From assembly GCA_965243635.1 (NCBI GenBank), contig OZ251574.1, forward strand, positions 3,162,001 through 3,226,000: a stretch of 64,000 bases of DNA, in the 5' to 3' direction. The position numbers were made by a program, and so were the translations under genes. The DNA is from Rs1 sp000416275 (GTDB lineage Bacteria; Pseudomonadota; Gammaproteobacteria; Pseudomonadales; Balneatricaceae). The stretch's first letter is position 1; every line of letters starts with the position of its first letter. This document shows positions 1 to 8,442 of this stretch, piece by piece. A model generated the notes under the pieces. The model did not search any database. It had not been told where the DNA came from and worked only from the letters and a program-made list of their open reading frames with translations.

Positions 1-469
1 TTTCATCACACTGTCGAATCTTAAAGATTTTTTGCAGTACGTTTAAAGTCTCTCGAACCGCGGTACCACTTGGAAAGGGCCCAAAATATTTACCTTTACG
101 TCGTTTCGCACCGCGATGAAAAGTAACGGACGGGTATTTTTCAGTATCGTTAATAAAAATAAAGGGGTAACTTTTATCGTCGCGTAATAAAATATTGTAA
201 GGGGGTCTATATTGCTTGATCAGATTTTGTTCGAGCAGTAATGCTTCTGTTTCACCGTGGGTAATAGTGATATCGATAGCGGCTATTTTAGCCACCAGCG
301 CTTGGGTCTTGCCCGTTAAACCGGTCGATCTAAAATAACTGGTGACGCGATTCTTCAGGTTTTTAGCTTTGCCAATGTAAAGTAACTCGCCCTGACTGTC
401 GCGCATTTGATAGACACCGGGACGCTGGGTCAAGCTTGCTAAAAATTCTTTACTATTAAATGGCTCCAA
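1..469 (-). CDS. uvrC: UvrABC excinuclease subunit C, N-terminal part (cut by window edge)
   Basis: UvrC makes the dual incisions of nucleotide excision repair in complex with UvrB. The visible 156 codons hold the GIY-YIG nuclease domain: RPGVYQM, then LLYIGKAKNLKNRVTSYF, followed by the family sequences ETEALLLE, YNILLRDDKSYPFI and GKYFGPFP. The start is a TTG at 469. An in-frame TAA lies only two codons upstream, no ATG lies between it and the conserved domain, and AAGG sits about 7 bases upstream as a ribosome site. The gene runs off the left edge of the window, so its UvrB-binding and C-terminal incision domains are not seen. Identity is very secure; the TTG start is well supported. Confidence 0.95.
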   Translation of the reverse strand, partial: MEPFNSKEFLASLTQRPGVYQMRDSQGELLYIGKAKNLKNRVTSYFRSTGLTGKTQALVAKIAAIDITITHGETEALLLEQNLIKQYRPPYNILLRDDKSYPFIFINDTEKYPSVTFHRGAKRRKGKYFGPFPSGTAVRETLNVLQKIFKIRQCDE

Positions 470-517
470 TGTTTAACCTTGTATAATATCAAAAAGATGA
501 AAACTAATTATTTGAAA

Positions 518-573
518 GCTCTACATAACTGACCCAGAGGGTATGATAACTGCGCTCGCAACGCTCTGCAGAA
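518..573. repeat. Family-1 MITE remnant (internally deleted)
   Basis: About 56 bp in the spacer upstream of uvrC retain both outer parts of the family-1 repeat: CATAACTGACCCAGAGGG and GATAACTGCGCTCGCAACG. The middle is missing and the ends have decayed. This is a relic of the GAGACCTCTGCATAAC element that is intact elsewhere in the window. Confidence 0.55.
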
Positions 574-630
574 ATCGCTATTTATTTTCTAATCAGTACC
601 GTGCACTGCTTTATGCTGGTAATTTAAGCA

Positions 631-954
631 CTAGCCTGGTTTTTTATTTTTTCTATGCTCTTCAATGTTAGCCGTCATCAAGGTACTGAGTGCATTTTGG
701 TGTATTTCAGCCAATCTCTCTCGCGCATCATCAGTTATGCCCGACCCTGAAGAGAGTGATACCTCTAAATACACTCCTATTGCAGCAAAGTAAAAAATAC
801 GCGCGCTGTGGCCACTTGCACGACGCAGCTTACTGTAAGATATTTGCGCCCCGTTTACCAAAATATGATTGATATCATTGGCACTTATTAAAGGATTACG
901 CTGTTCTGCTAACGCTTTATTACTCTGCATTTTCGACCCTGTTGTTCTGCTCAT
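631..954 (-). CDS. Hypothetical protein, 107 aa
   Basis: I do not recognise this family. The open frame continues upstream to 1125, but that part reads through a family-2 MITE. The ATG at 954 is the better start, being preceded by a strong Shine-Dalgarno (GAGAGGG). The protein (MSRTTGSKMQSNKAL...) is soluble, with a mixed helical middle containing SKLRRASGHSARIFYFAAIGVYLEVSL and a basic, lysine-rich C-terminus ending HRKNKKPG. No signal peptide or clear membrane segment is seen. It is probably a real small gene, because of the ribosome site and balanced composition, but no function can be assigned. Confidence 0.55.
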   Translation of the reverse strand: MSRTTGSKMQSNKALAEQRNPLISANDINHILVNGAQISYSKLRRASGHSARIFYFAAIGVYLEVSLSSGSGITDDARERLAEIHQNALSTLMTANIEEHRKNKKPG

Positions 955-1027
955 ACACCCTCTCTTGCTAAATAATATATGTAAACTAAATCCTAACCCG
1001 GTAAAAAAAACAGATTTCCTACTAGAA

Positions 1028-1149
1028 CCTGAGTTAGTGACTGCACTGCGCCACATAGCGCAAGCTCTTGACCCTACAGCGGTTAGAAAACATCCATTGT
1101 AAAATCGATATTCCACACTCTGCATTCACTTTGAAGTCACCAATCCAGG
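1028..1149. repeat. Family-2 MITE, diverged and shortened copy
   Basis: The left end CCTGAGTTAGTGACTGCACTGC and right end TTTGAAGTCACCAATCCAGG are decayed forms of the family-2 inverted ends. The middle keeps ACAGCGGTTAGAAAA but has lost a block relative to longer copies. Flanks TAGAA and TAGAG agree at 4 of 5 positions, as expected of an old target duplication. Confidence 0.7.
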
Positions 1150-1150
1150 T

Positions 1151-1478
1151 AGAGGCATACTGAGAATAGCGATCAATGAAAAATCAATACTATGGTAAAA
1201 AAATGAGCGTTAACTTTAACCAAAGCAAGCTTAGTCTAAGAAAACTTTCCACTCTCTATTAACTTCAGAGACATACCCAGCAGATGAATAGCACTTTTGT
1301 TTATCATAGCAAGATATTGCATACATGCTAGGCTTTCGATAACAATCTACTTCATTAGCTCAATTTGCCAACGCTCTGTTATCTAGACTAGCTCTATCCT
1401 AAGGAAGTGTAAGACAGCTTGATATCAGGATGGGATATAGGCATTGAAACGCACTAGGAGCAGGCACAGCGGTCTTAG
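1151..1478. other. Intergenic stretch, nothing recognised
   Basis: AT-rich spacer between the family-2 repeat and the next gene. I see no open frame with a ribosome site, no structural RNA and no convincing terminator. Confidence 0.5.
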
Positions 1479-1970
1479 TTACTCTTTAATCTTGGCCAGG
1501 TACATGTCTAGCTGAATACATTGACTGGTACCACTGACCAATTCCAATTTCTGCTCAATACGCTCAGGAAGAGCTTTAAGGATCGAGGCCGATTGAGTCT
1601 CAAAAGCACCTTTGACTAAAAAAGTGAGTTGGTTGGCACTTGCCACTTCAATATAGGTTTGATTGAGGTTTTTAATCGAAGTATAAGGTTGATCGTGAAA
1701 TAGCTCAGTTTGTAAATTTCTAGCTATCTTACCTCTATAGCAAGTGGGTATGGCAACTCGCTTAACGGCTCCGGCAGCCGTCGCATCAGCATTTAAGGTA
1801 GGATCAATACCCGACAAAATCTGTGCCTGTAAATCAGCGACCTGTTGCTCGGTCTCAGTGCCAAAATTAATGTAAGCCATTTCCCAACGACGATCGTCCA
1901 CCGCGAGCGCAAGTATGGTGACCAGTGCTCCTAGCAATAAGATTAATATACCCTTTCGATAGTCTTTCAT
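1479..1970 (-). CDS. Hypothetical membrane-anchored or exported protein, 163 aa
   Basis: Family not recognised. The N-terminus (MKDYRKGILILLLGALVTILALAV) is a short basic stretch plus about 18 hydrophobic residues, typical of a signal anchor or signal peptide. The remainder is hydrophilic, with two cysteines (PTCYRGK near residue 97 and TSQCIQL near residue 150) that could form a disulphide in the periplasm. The C-terminus ends QLDMYLAKIKE. Its start lies only 10 bp from an intact family-1 MITE at 1981-2160, so that insertion sits in the gene's 5' region and may have replaced or supplied promoter sequence. Coding status is likely from length and composition; role unknown. Confidence 0.6.
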   Translation of the reverse strand: MKDYRKGILILLLGALVTILALAVDDRRWEMAYINFGTETEQQVADLQAQILSGIDPTLNADATAAGAVKRVAIPTCYRGKIARNLQTELFHDQPYTSIKNLNQTYIEVASANQLTFLVKGAFETQSASILKALPERIEQKLELVSGTSQCIQLDMYLAKIKE

Positions 1971-1980
1971 AAAATACCTA

Positions 1981-2160
1981 GAGACCTCTGCATAACTTAC
2001 CCAGAGGATATGATAACTGCGCTCGGTAATACGGCGTTAAAAACCGGCTCAATATGCTCATTTACACCAGTAATACCCATAAACAGGGGCACACTGACTC
2101 CGCTATCTCGCCGGTTTTTACCTTGTCTTACCTTCGCTCGCAACGTTATGCAAAGGTCTC
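1981..2160. repeat. Family-1 MITE, intact copy with target duplication
   Basis: A 180-bp element. The left end GAGACCTCTGCATAAC and right end GTTATGCAAAGGTCTC are inverted repeats with one mismatch. It is flanked on both sides by ACCTA, a perfect 5-bp direct duplication. It contains no credible gene. The inner sequence (CCAGAGG, GATAACTGCGCTCGGTAATACGG, CCGGCTCAATATGCTCATTTACACC) recurs in the other copies in this window. Confidence 0.85.
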
Positions 2161-2767
2161 ACCTAGTTGAAAAGCTTCAATTTTCGGTAATAAAAGGAGG
2201 ATAGTGATCAAGAAATATTGGCAGTTCATTTTTCAGTCTGTTTTTTAAAAATTAACCGCCACCAAAAAATCAATTTTTCGATAGTAGAACAATAACCATA
2301 TCAGCTTTTCAGTGAAAATTATTGTTGTATTACAAACATTTGTTTGAAAAATAAGATTTCGCCCTTAAACAGCTTTTACCCAAGCTTTACCCGTCCCAGA
2401 CGGACAGTGAAGCACATGATTGAGGTAAGGTTTTTGGCGCACAGCTGATCCGCAGAAAACTATTGACACGGAGCACTAATTTGCAATGATAACCTGCACA
2501 CTAGCTACTCACTTTAATGAAGACCTAAGGCATACATATTGAATAAAAATAAAACTGAAATTCTGTACTACATGCTGGATTAGTATTAGTGGGTTATTAT
2601 CTTAACCAGCAGACTACATTAAATAAAACCTCTCGCACCATATCTAAGCACCAGCGCATCAAATATGAACTTGAATTATACTCATACAGAGCTTTTTTTA
2701 TTCAATGAATTGGCCTAGGCGCCGATAGCCTATGGACATGTAAGAAACAAATTTAGAGGGCTACGTT
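2161..2767. other. Long intergenic leader before the DUF5610-like gene
   Basis: About 600 bp without a supported gene. It holds a Shine-Dalgarno-like AAAAGGAGG near 2193-2200 that leads only to a 14-codon frame, and one plausible sigma-70 promoter near 2463. The remaining 280 bp form an AT-rich leader to the gene at 2768. Confidence 0.5.
2463..2492 (+). promoter_or_regulatory. Candidate sigma-70 promoter
   Basis: An exact TTGACA at 2463-2468 is followed after 17-19 bases by an ATGATA/TGATAA-type -10 that is only a partial match. The orientation fits the gene at 2768, which would give a leader of roughly 270 nt. Confidence 0.3.
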
Positions 2768-3976
2768 ATGATTAACACGTTTTATTCAAATACGTCTTAT
2801 GTACGTCAACATACTGAACTCAGTTCTATTGAAAACGAAGCACAGCGCAATCCCAGCTCCACAGCTAATGAAGCGATGCTGGCGCGCTTGGCAAAGAATG
2901 TCCCTGGGCTAAAAAAAGAGGACGTCACTGAATTAGCCAACAACGACTTTAGCCCCGCTAAAATAGCTGAAAAGATTTCCCAGTTCATTGCTCAAGGCTT
3001 ACAAAATGCGCGCAATGCAGGGCGTAGTGAAGCTGACATTCAAAGTAAGTTTGATGCCGCTGTTGCCGGTGTACAAAAAGGCTTTGATGAAGCCCGAGAA
3101 ATTTTAGGGAATCTGAATTTACTCTCTGAGAGTATTAGCGCCAACATTGACGAGACCGAAAAACAAACATTTGCCGCTTTAGATGCGATCAACCCCTCCC
3201 CAGTAAATACTCCAAGCTTACCTATCTATCATACTCAAGTAGCTGCAGCGGAACGTTTCAGCAGCGCTGAATCTTTTTCATTAGACCTTAAAACCCAAGA
3301 TGGCGATACTGTTAAAATATCATTCGCCAACCAGAGCAGCCATCAAGCTTCTTTTGCTTACGCAGGTGATGGTGCAGGTAACTACAGTGCTATTTTTGAG
3401 TTGAGCCAAAGTCAGAGCAGTTCTTTACAGTTTCAAGTTGAAGGCGATTTGGACGAAGATGAATTAGAGGCAATAGCCAATCTAATTTCTGAAATTTCTG
3501 AAATTGCCAATGAATTTTTCAGTGGAGATGTGCAGAAAGCCTTTGAGATTGCCTCTGAGTTCCAATTAGATAAAACTGAACTCGCCTCAATGAATCTGCA
3601 ACTCACTAAATCGCAAGAATACACTGCTGTTTCAAGTTATCGCAGTGTACAGAATAATTCGACCCCTGATGTAGGCAAGTTAACCGGGCACTTACTGAAT
3701 AATTTTGATCAGGCGACCCAACGTCCTGAATTAGGTTTCTTACAAGATATTCAACAGGTAAGCCAACGTTTACTAGATAGCCTAGTGCAGCAAGATAGCC
3801 GTTTCATTGAAGCAGATGATGAACAGCAGTCTACCTTCAGCTCTAGCCTCTCCAAGATCCAAGATATTTTACTGGCGATGCGCGAAGCACGTGCTGAAAA
3901 AATAGCAGAAGCTGAAGATATAGACTCCGTTGCCGACCTTGATGATGACGACGACGATGAAAATGACGACGACTAA
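2768..3976 (+). CDS. DUF5610-like protein with acidic tail, 402 aa
   Basis: A hydrophilic protein without signal peptide or membrane segment. Residues about 55-125 (KNVPGLKKEDV..., KFDAAVAGVQKGFDEAREILGNL) resemble the helical DUF5610 domain found in gammaproteobacterial proteins of unknown role; I make this match from memory of the pattern and hold it loosely. A beta-rich middle follows (SFSLDLKTQDGDTVKISF, GNYSAIFELSQ, SLQFQVEGDLDEDELEAIANLI), then a helical region, and last a run of about ten Asp/Asn/Glu residues at the C-terminus. It is a single gene with its own leader and a hairpin at 3994. The ATG at 2768 has GAGGG about 8 bases upstream. Function unknown. Confidence 0.7.
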   Translation: MINTFYSNTSYVRQHTELSSIENEAQRNPSSTANEAMLARLAKNVPGLKKEDVTELANNDFSPAKIAEKISQFIAQGLQNARNAGRSEADIQSKFDAAVAGVQKGFDEAREILGNLNLLSESISANIDETEKQTFAALDAINPSPVNTPSLPIYHTQVAAAERFSSAESFSLDLKTQDGDTVKISFANQSSHQASFAYAGDGAGNYSAIFELSQSQSSSLQFQVEGDLDEDELEAIANLISEISEIANEFFSGDVQKAFEIASEFQLDKTELASMNLQLTKSQEYTAVSSYRSVQNNSTPDVGKLTGHLLNNFDQATQRPELGFLQDIQQVSQRLLDSLVQQDSRFIEADDEQQSTFSSSLSKIQDILLAMREARAEKIAEAEDIDSVADLDDDDDDENDDD

Positions 3977-3993
3977 TTGCTAGCTTTGCGTAT

Positions 3994-4015
3994 CCTACAC
4001 TGAGTGCAGTGTAGG
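3994..4015 (+). terminator. Hairpin after the DUF5610-like gene
   Basis: CCTACACT and AGTGTAGG pair perfectly around a GAGTGC loop, 18 bp after the stop codon. The downstream T-run is weak, so this is a probable but not textbook intrinsic terminator. Confidence 0.55.
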
Positions 4016-4052
4016 AGCGAAGTTTCAATTTATAAGCCTGATTGCTCATTGT

Positions 4053-4080
4053 GAGACCTCTGTATAATTACGCTCAACTA
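4053..4080. repeat. Family-1 MITE end, solitary remnant
   Basis: GAGACCTCTGTATAA matches the outer end of family 1, after which similarity stops. The spacer up to 4277 holds no other recognisable element. Confidence 0.45.
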
Positions 4081-4277
4081 TTGAGTGACAATTTTGAAAC
4101 CTAACCACAAACCCTTAACAATCTGATAATTTACAAATATCCGAACAAGTTCCGCACCCCTTCGCTGTATCACTCGTTCAGTGCCACCCCTACCCTTGTA
4201 GTTTATTACTTCATCACTATATACTCTATAATCAGCTAAATTCAGAGATAGCTAAAAATGCACAGTGGAGATTCACA

Positions 4278-4463
4278 GTGAGCGACAACGTGGTTGACTT
4301 TAAAAAGCGCCAAGAACAAGCTCGGCACGAGCAGAAAGAAGCGGGCTTCGATAAAATAAAAGAGCGATTTGAAGCGATTGTTCCAGTAAAAAAAAGTAAT
4401 CAAGATAAACTATTAAGCTTATTTAAAAAGAAAAAAAACACTAGGCCCGCAAAAAAACGCTAG
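4278..4463 (+). CDS. Small basic hypothetical protein, 61 aa
   Basis: Starts with GTG at 4278, with GGAG placed 7 bases upstream. The protein MSDNVVDFKKRQEQ... is mostly helical and charged, with a C-terminus crowded with lysine and arginine (FKKKKNTRPAKKR), which suggests binding to nucleic acid or ribosomes. No signal peptide. It converges with the desulfhydrase gene 33 bp away. I do not recognise the family; the good ribosome site and codon pattern make it probably real. Confidence 0.6.
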   Translation: MSDNVVDFKKRQEQARHEQKEAGFDKIKERFEAIVPVKKSNQDKLLSLFKKKKNTRPAKKR

Positions 4464-4496
4464 TGTTTATCGCCTATTGCAGACTATCAGCGAGAA

Positions 4497-5492
4497 TCAA
4501 GCAAACACTTCTCGGTAGGCAAACAGCCCTGGACTACCACCGGTGTGCAAAAATAATTGCTTAGATGTTGCACCGATCTGCCCACCCTCTAAAAGGTCAA
4601 TTAAACCCGCCATCGCCTTCCCTGTATAAACCGGATCTAATAAGATACCTTCTGTAGCAGCCGTTAATTTAACCGCGGTAATCATCTCTGGAGTACTCAC
4701 CCCATAGCTGCTTCCAAAATAGTCACCATTGGCATGCACTCGCCCTTCAGACAAGGCGGGATCTAACTCGAGATAGAGCAGCAATTCCTTTAATAGATCA
4801 CTGACCAGCAGCTCTTGATCCTGACGGCTCTTGCTGACACTGATACCCAAGACCGGGATTGAACTGTGAGCGGCAATCAGCCCCGCTAGTAGCCCAGCTT
4901 GAGTCCCTGCACTGCCAGTGGCGATAACTATTTGATCAATTTCTAACTGCTGCTCTTCTATTTGCTTGAGCAATTCAAAAGCACAGCGGACGTAACCTAA
5001 ACTGCCGATCACGCTGGAGCCGCCCATAGGTATAAAGTACGGCGTCTTACCTTGGGCTTTTAACTGCGCCATTAAAGCATCGGTATATTTTTGCAAATCA
5101 TCATCAATGCCCAACGTGTGTATTTTGGCACCGAGTAGCGAATCTAAGAGTAGATTGCCGTTTTGGTAAAAATCTGCTTTTGGGGTACCTTCAACATCCT
5201 CTAACACTAATTCACAGTTCAGGCCAAATTTAGCGGCAGCCGCTGCTGTTTGCCGTGCATGATTTGATTGCAAACCACCGATAGTGACCAAGGTATCGGC
5301 TCCTTGGTGCAGGGCATCGGCCAGCAAATATTCTAATTTACGGGTTTTATTACCACCGCCAGCTAAACCTGTGCAATCATCTCTTTTGATGTACAGATTA
5401 CCGTTAACGGATTTAGATAAACGCTCGGCGAACTCAATGGGAGTCGGTGAATGACTAATTTTTACCCGTCTAATTGCGTCAAAATCTAGCAT
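4497..5492 (-). CDS. PLP-dependent D-cysteine desulfhydrase / L-cysteate sulfo-lyase family
   Basis: A fold-type II PLP enzyme of the ACC deaminase/D-cysteine desulfhydrase family, 331 aa, the usual length. The pyridoxal lysine is Lys49 in GGGNKTRKLEYL. The substrate loop GGLQSNHARQTAAAAAKFGL and the phosphate-binding run ATGSAGTQAGLLAGL are present, as is the family C-terminus LDPVYTGKAMAGLIDL...FLHTGGSPGLFAY. D-cysteine desulfhydrase (DcyD) releases pyruvate, H2S and ammonia. The close homologue CuyA of marine bacteria instead releases sulphite from L-cysteate. Sequence alone does not separate these reliably, so I leave the symbol empty. The gene stands alone with no sulphonate transport genes near it, which slightly favours the D-cysteine role. 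Confidence 0.85.
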   Translation of the reverse strand: MLDFDAIRRVKISHSPTPIEFAERLSKSVNGNLYIKRDDCTGLAGGGNKTRKLEYLLADALHQGADTLVTIGGLQSNHARQTAAAAAKFGLNCELVLEDVEGTPKADFYQNGNLLLDSLLGAKIHTLGIDDDLQKYTDALMAQLKAQGKTPYFIPMGGSSVIGSLGYVRCAFELLKQIEEQQLEIDQIVIATGSAGTQAGLLAGLIAAHSSIPVLGISVSKSRQDQELLVSDLLKELLLYLELDPALSEGRVHANGDYFGSSYGVSTPEMITAVKLTAATEGILLDPVYTGKAMAGLIDLLEGGQIGATSKQLFLHTGGSPGLFAYREVFA

Positions 5493-5717
5493 CTAAGCAT
5501 CCTTAATTAAAATGGTTGATAAAAAATTAGAAGAACGCCGCGCACAGCCTGGGTAAATAAGCATGAAAAAGACTATCGGCGAAGGCTGTCAGCACCCCTA
5601 TCAATCGACTTAAGATCATTCAAAAACCTCAGCATCACAACTACGCTATGCCGAGGCCTTATTCAATGCAATTTTTAAGTATCTGACGTGGTTTAAGATT
5701 CGAATATTTAAGCGGGT

Positions 5718-7076
5718 TTATTGGCGAGTCGCAGTTCTCATAGTAACGAACTCTTCCGCTGCCGTTGGATGGATACCAATAGTCGAATCAAAAACTGCTT
5801 TAGTAGCCCCCGCTTTCAATGCGATCGCGATACCTTGAATGATTTCCCCTGAATCGGGACCGACCATATGCACACCTAGCACTTTATCCGTAGCTTTATC
5901 GACAATCATCTTCATTAAAGTCCGCTCATCACTGCCTGATAAAGTGTGCTTCATCGCTCTAAAATCACTGACGTAAACATCAATGTCGGTATATTGCTGA
6001 CGCGCTTGCTCTTCACTTAAACCGACCGTGCCAATGTTCGGCTGACAAAATACAGCAGTGGCTATCAGATCGTAGTCAACGGCCGCACTTCCTTCATTGT
6101 AGAGGTGGTTGACCAGCGCCATCCCCTCGGCTAAAGCCACCGGTGTCAATTGCACTCTATCGATCACATCCCCTAAAGCATAGACCGATGGCACTGATGT
6201 TTGGAAGTTGTTATCGACTATTATGGCACCATTTTTTGCCTGCTTGATACCGAGTTGTTCCAAGCCGATAGCTGCCACTTTTGGCATCCGACCAGTGGCG
6301 TACATCACACAGTCAGCCTCTATCGTCTTACCACCATTAGTGGTAACTAACAGTGAACCATCCGCTTGTTTAACAATTGATTTAATATCGCAATTAAAAT
6401 TTAAATTCACCTGTTTTTTAGCCACTTCGGTAGCGACAAACTCGCGAACTTCTTGATCAAAACCTCTTAGGAATAGATCACCGCGATAAATCAAATCTGT
6501 TTTAGCACCGAGTCCGGCAAAGATCCCGGCAAATTCAACGGCAATATACCCGCCACCGACGACTACCGCGCGCTTTGGAAACTCTTTTAAATAAAACACT
6601 TCATTGGAACTGATAACGTGCTCTTTACCTTCAATGTCAGGTACAAAAGGCCAGCCACCGGTCGCCACCAAAATCCGCTCAGTGGTATATTGCTTACCTG
6701 CTACTTCTACCGTGTGAGCGTCAATCATCACACCGCGACCCTGAAGCAAAGTACAGCCCGAGTTAACCAACATATTTTGATAGATGCCATTGAGGCGTTC
6801 AATCTCTTTGGTTTTGTTATCACGCAGTGTCGGCCAATCAAAACTACTCTCTGTTACATTCCAACCAAAGCCTTTTGCCTCTTGAAAATCATCGCGATAG
6901 TGAGAGGCATAGACGAACAATTTTTTCGGCACACAACCTACATTGACACAAGTGCCACCGAGATAAAGGTCTTCTGTAATCGCTACCTTCACTCCTTTAG
7001 CTGCCGCCATACGCGCTGTGCGAACGCCACCAGATCCGGCACCAATTACAAACAAATCAAAATCATATTCCGACAC
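5718..7076 (-). CDS. gorA: Glutathione-disulfide reductase
   Basis: Cytosolic flavoenzyme that reduces oxidised glutathione with NADPH. The 452 aa match the family length. An N-terminal FAD fold begins FVIGAGSGGVRTARMAA; the redox disulphide is Cys43/Cys48 in GGTCVNVGCVPKK. The second dinucleotide fold VVVGGGYIAVEFAGIFAGLGA is followed by arginines (YRGDLFLRGFD) that favour NADPH over NADH. The second FAD motif is VYALGDVID, and the dimer-interface catalytic His lies in GIHPTAAEEF near the C-terminus. ATG at 7076. It is divergent from xthA, with the two probable starts 218 bp apart, so both stress-defence genes may share one control region. Confidence 0.95.
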   Translation of the reverse strand: MSEYDFDLFVIGAGSGGVRTARMAAAKGVKVAITEDLYLGGTCVNVGCVPKKLFVYASHYRDDFQEAKGFGWNVTESSFDWPTLRDNKTKEIERLNGIYQNMLVNSGCTLLQGRGVMIDAHTVEVAGKQYTTERILVATGGWPFVPDIEGKEHVISSNEVFYLKEFPKRAVVVGGGYIAVEFAGIFAGLGAKTDLIYRGDLFLRGFDQEVREFVATEVAKKQVNLNFNCDIKSIVKQADGSLLVTTNGGKTIEADCVMYATGRMPKVAAIGLEQLGIKQAKNGAIIVDNNFQTSVPSVYALGDVIDRVQLTPVALAEGMALVNHLYNEGSAAVDYDLIATAVFCQPNIGTVGLSEEQARQQYTDIDVYVSDFRAMKHTLSGSDERTLMKMIVDKATDKVLGVHMVGPDSGEIIQGIAIALKAGATKAVFDSTIGIHPTAAEEFVTMRTATRQ

Positions 7077-7294
7077 AACTATTCTCCGGGATTATTTAAG
7101 AACCTGAGTCAACTGCATTTAAACGCTAATATCAAGCACTCGATACAGCCACCAATTCAGATTGAAGTTAAACAACTGACCAATAAAGATTATCTTAAGG
7201 AGTGATAAATTCCCCTGGTCGACTAAAAATTGTCGACCTGTTTTCAATTGCTGCTAGAATACCTGAAAAATACAATGCACTGGTAGCTATAGTC

Positions 7295-8110
7295 ATGAAA
7301 ATAATCTCATTTAACGTAAACGGTATACGTGCTCGTCCCCATCAATTAGCCGAGCTGATTAAAATTCACCGCCCCGATGTTATCGGTATTCAAGAAATAA
7401 AAGTTCACGATGATGAATTTCCAGTATCGATGATTGAAGAGCTTGGTTACCATGTCGATTTTCACGGTCAAAAGGGTCATTACGGAGTGTGCTTAATCTC
7501 CAAAAAGCCCGCATTGCATATCCAAAAAGGCTTTGTGACAGATGTAGAAGACGCACAGCGCCGGATGATCATTGGCCAGTATGAAAGTGATCGAGGCACA
7601 AAGATTACGGTGCTAAACGGCTATTTCCCACAGGGCGAAAATATTGCCCACGAAACAAAATTTCCCGCTAAAAAGAAATTTTATGAAGATTTACAAATTC
7701 ATCTGACCGAGCACTGCGACACTGCAGATAATGTCATTGTCCTTGGCGACCTCAACGTCTCCCCGCAGGACATGGATATAGGAATAGGTGAGCCAAACCG
7801 CAAGCGCTGGCTAAAGACCGGCAAAGCCAGTTTCCAGCCAATTGAACGAGAGTGGCTAGCCACTTTGTTGAGCTGGGGTTTACAGGACACTTATCGATTG
7901 CATCACCCAGAGCAAGATAAACGCTATAGCTGGTTTGATTATCGCAGCAAAGGTTTTGCCGATGAGCCAAAGCGCGGTTTGAGAATAGATGCCGTATTAG
8001 CCACTAAAAGCTTATATGAAAAGTGTACTGCTGCAGAGATAGACTACGATATTAGGGCGATGGAAAAACCTTCTGATCACGCTCCTATTTGGGCTGAATT
8101 TGATATTTAG
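7295..8110 (+). CDS. xthA: Exodeoxyribonuclease III
   Basis: AP endonuclease and 3'-5' exonuclease of base excision repair. The open frame runs back to 7202, but the conserved N-terminus MKIISFNVNGIRARPHQL begins at the ATG at 7295, giving 271 aa, very close to the known enzyme. Metal and catalytic residues are visible: Glu34 (GIQEIK), the GDLNVSPQDMDIG segment, and SDHAPIWAEF at the end. It is the XthA rather than the plant/mammal-like subtype, judged by NRKRWLKTGKASFQPIEREWL and the YSWFDYRS segment. It stands alone, facing away from gorA. Confidence 0.95.
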   Translation: MKIISFNVNGIRARPHQLAELIKIHRPDVIGIQEIKVHDDEFPVSMIEELGYHVDFHGQKGHYGVCLISKKPALHIQKGFVTDVEDAQRRMIIGQYESDRGTKITVLNGYFPQGENIAHETKFPAKKKFYEDLQIHLTEHCDTADNVIVLGDLNVSPQDMDIGIGEPNRKRWLKTGKASFQPIEREWLATLLSWGLQDTYRLHHPEQDKRYSWFDYRSKGFADEPKRGLRIDAVLATKSLYEKCTAAEIDYDIRAMEKPSDHAPIWAEFDI

Positions 8111-8361
8111 CCAAATTTTGCTAGATAGTCAAGTCAAAATATAGACCATGATCGTCTGTCATAGCTACTACAAATTGACCGGCGATCATCATCTATAAGC
8201 TTTAGCATCCGCTATTAGCACCTAGACCATCCCCTACTAACATCCTCTTTACTACCTTCTAACCTAAATCGGGGAATTCACTGCACAAGGTAGCACTATC
8301 TATTGATTTTACTGCGATTAGAAGAGTACTCATTAAACCTAGCCCGCATATTGCATGAAAA

Positions 8362-8442
8362 ATGGTAAGTTCCGCCCTATCCCTTGATAGAATAGGGTTT
8401 ACCACAAAACTACTTCGGATGAAGTAACCCGGAACTTACCAT
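8362..8442 (+). promoter_or_regulatory. Long inverted repeat covering the transposase start codon
   Basis: ATGGTAAGTTCC at 8362-8373 is the exact complement of GGAACTTACCAT at 8431-8442, and the right arm includes the first bases of the ATG at 8441. A smaller hairpin (CCCTAT...ATAGGG) sits inside the loop. A transcript entering from outside would fold and bury the start codon, while one starting inside the loop would not. Confidence 0.6.

Noticed and set aside
955..1125. N-terminal extension of the 107-aa hypothetical gene
   Set aside because: The extension translates a family-2 MITE; the ATG at 954 has a strong ribosome site.
2010..2204. 64-codon open frame on the plus strand
   Set aside because: It lies almost wholly inside the family-1 MITE and has counterparts in other copies only as chance frames.
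2193..2246. Strong Shine-Dalgarno AAAAGGAGG followed by a GTG
   Set aside because: It leads only to 14 codons and the spacing to GTG is too short; probably chance.
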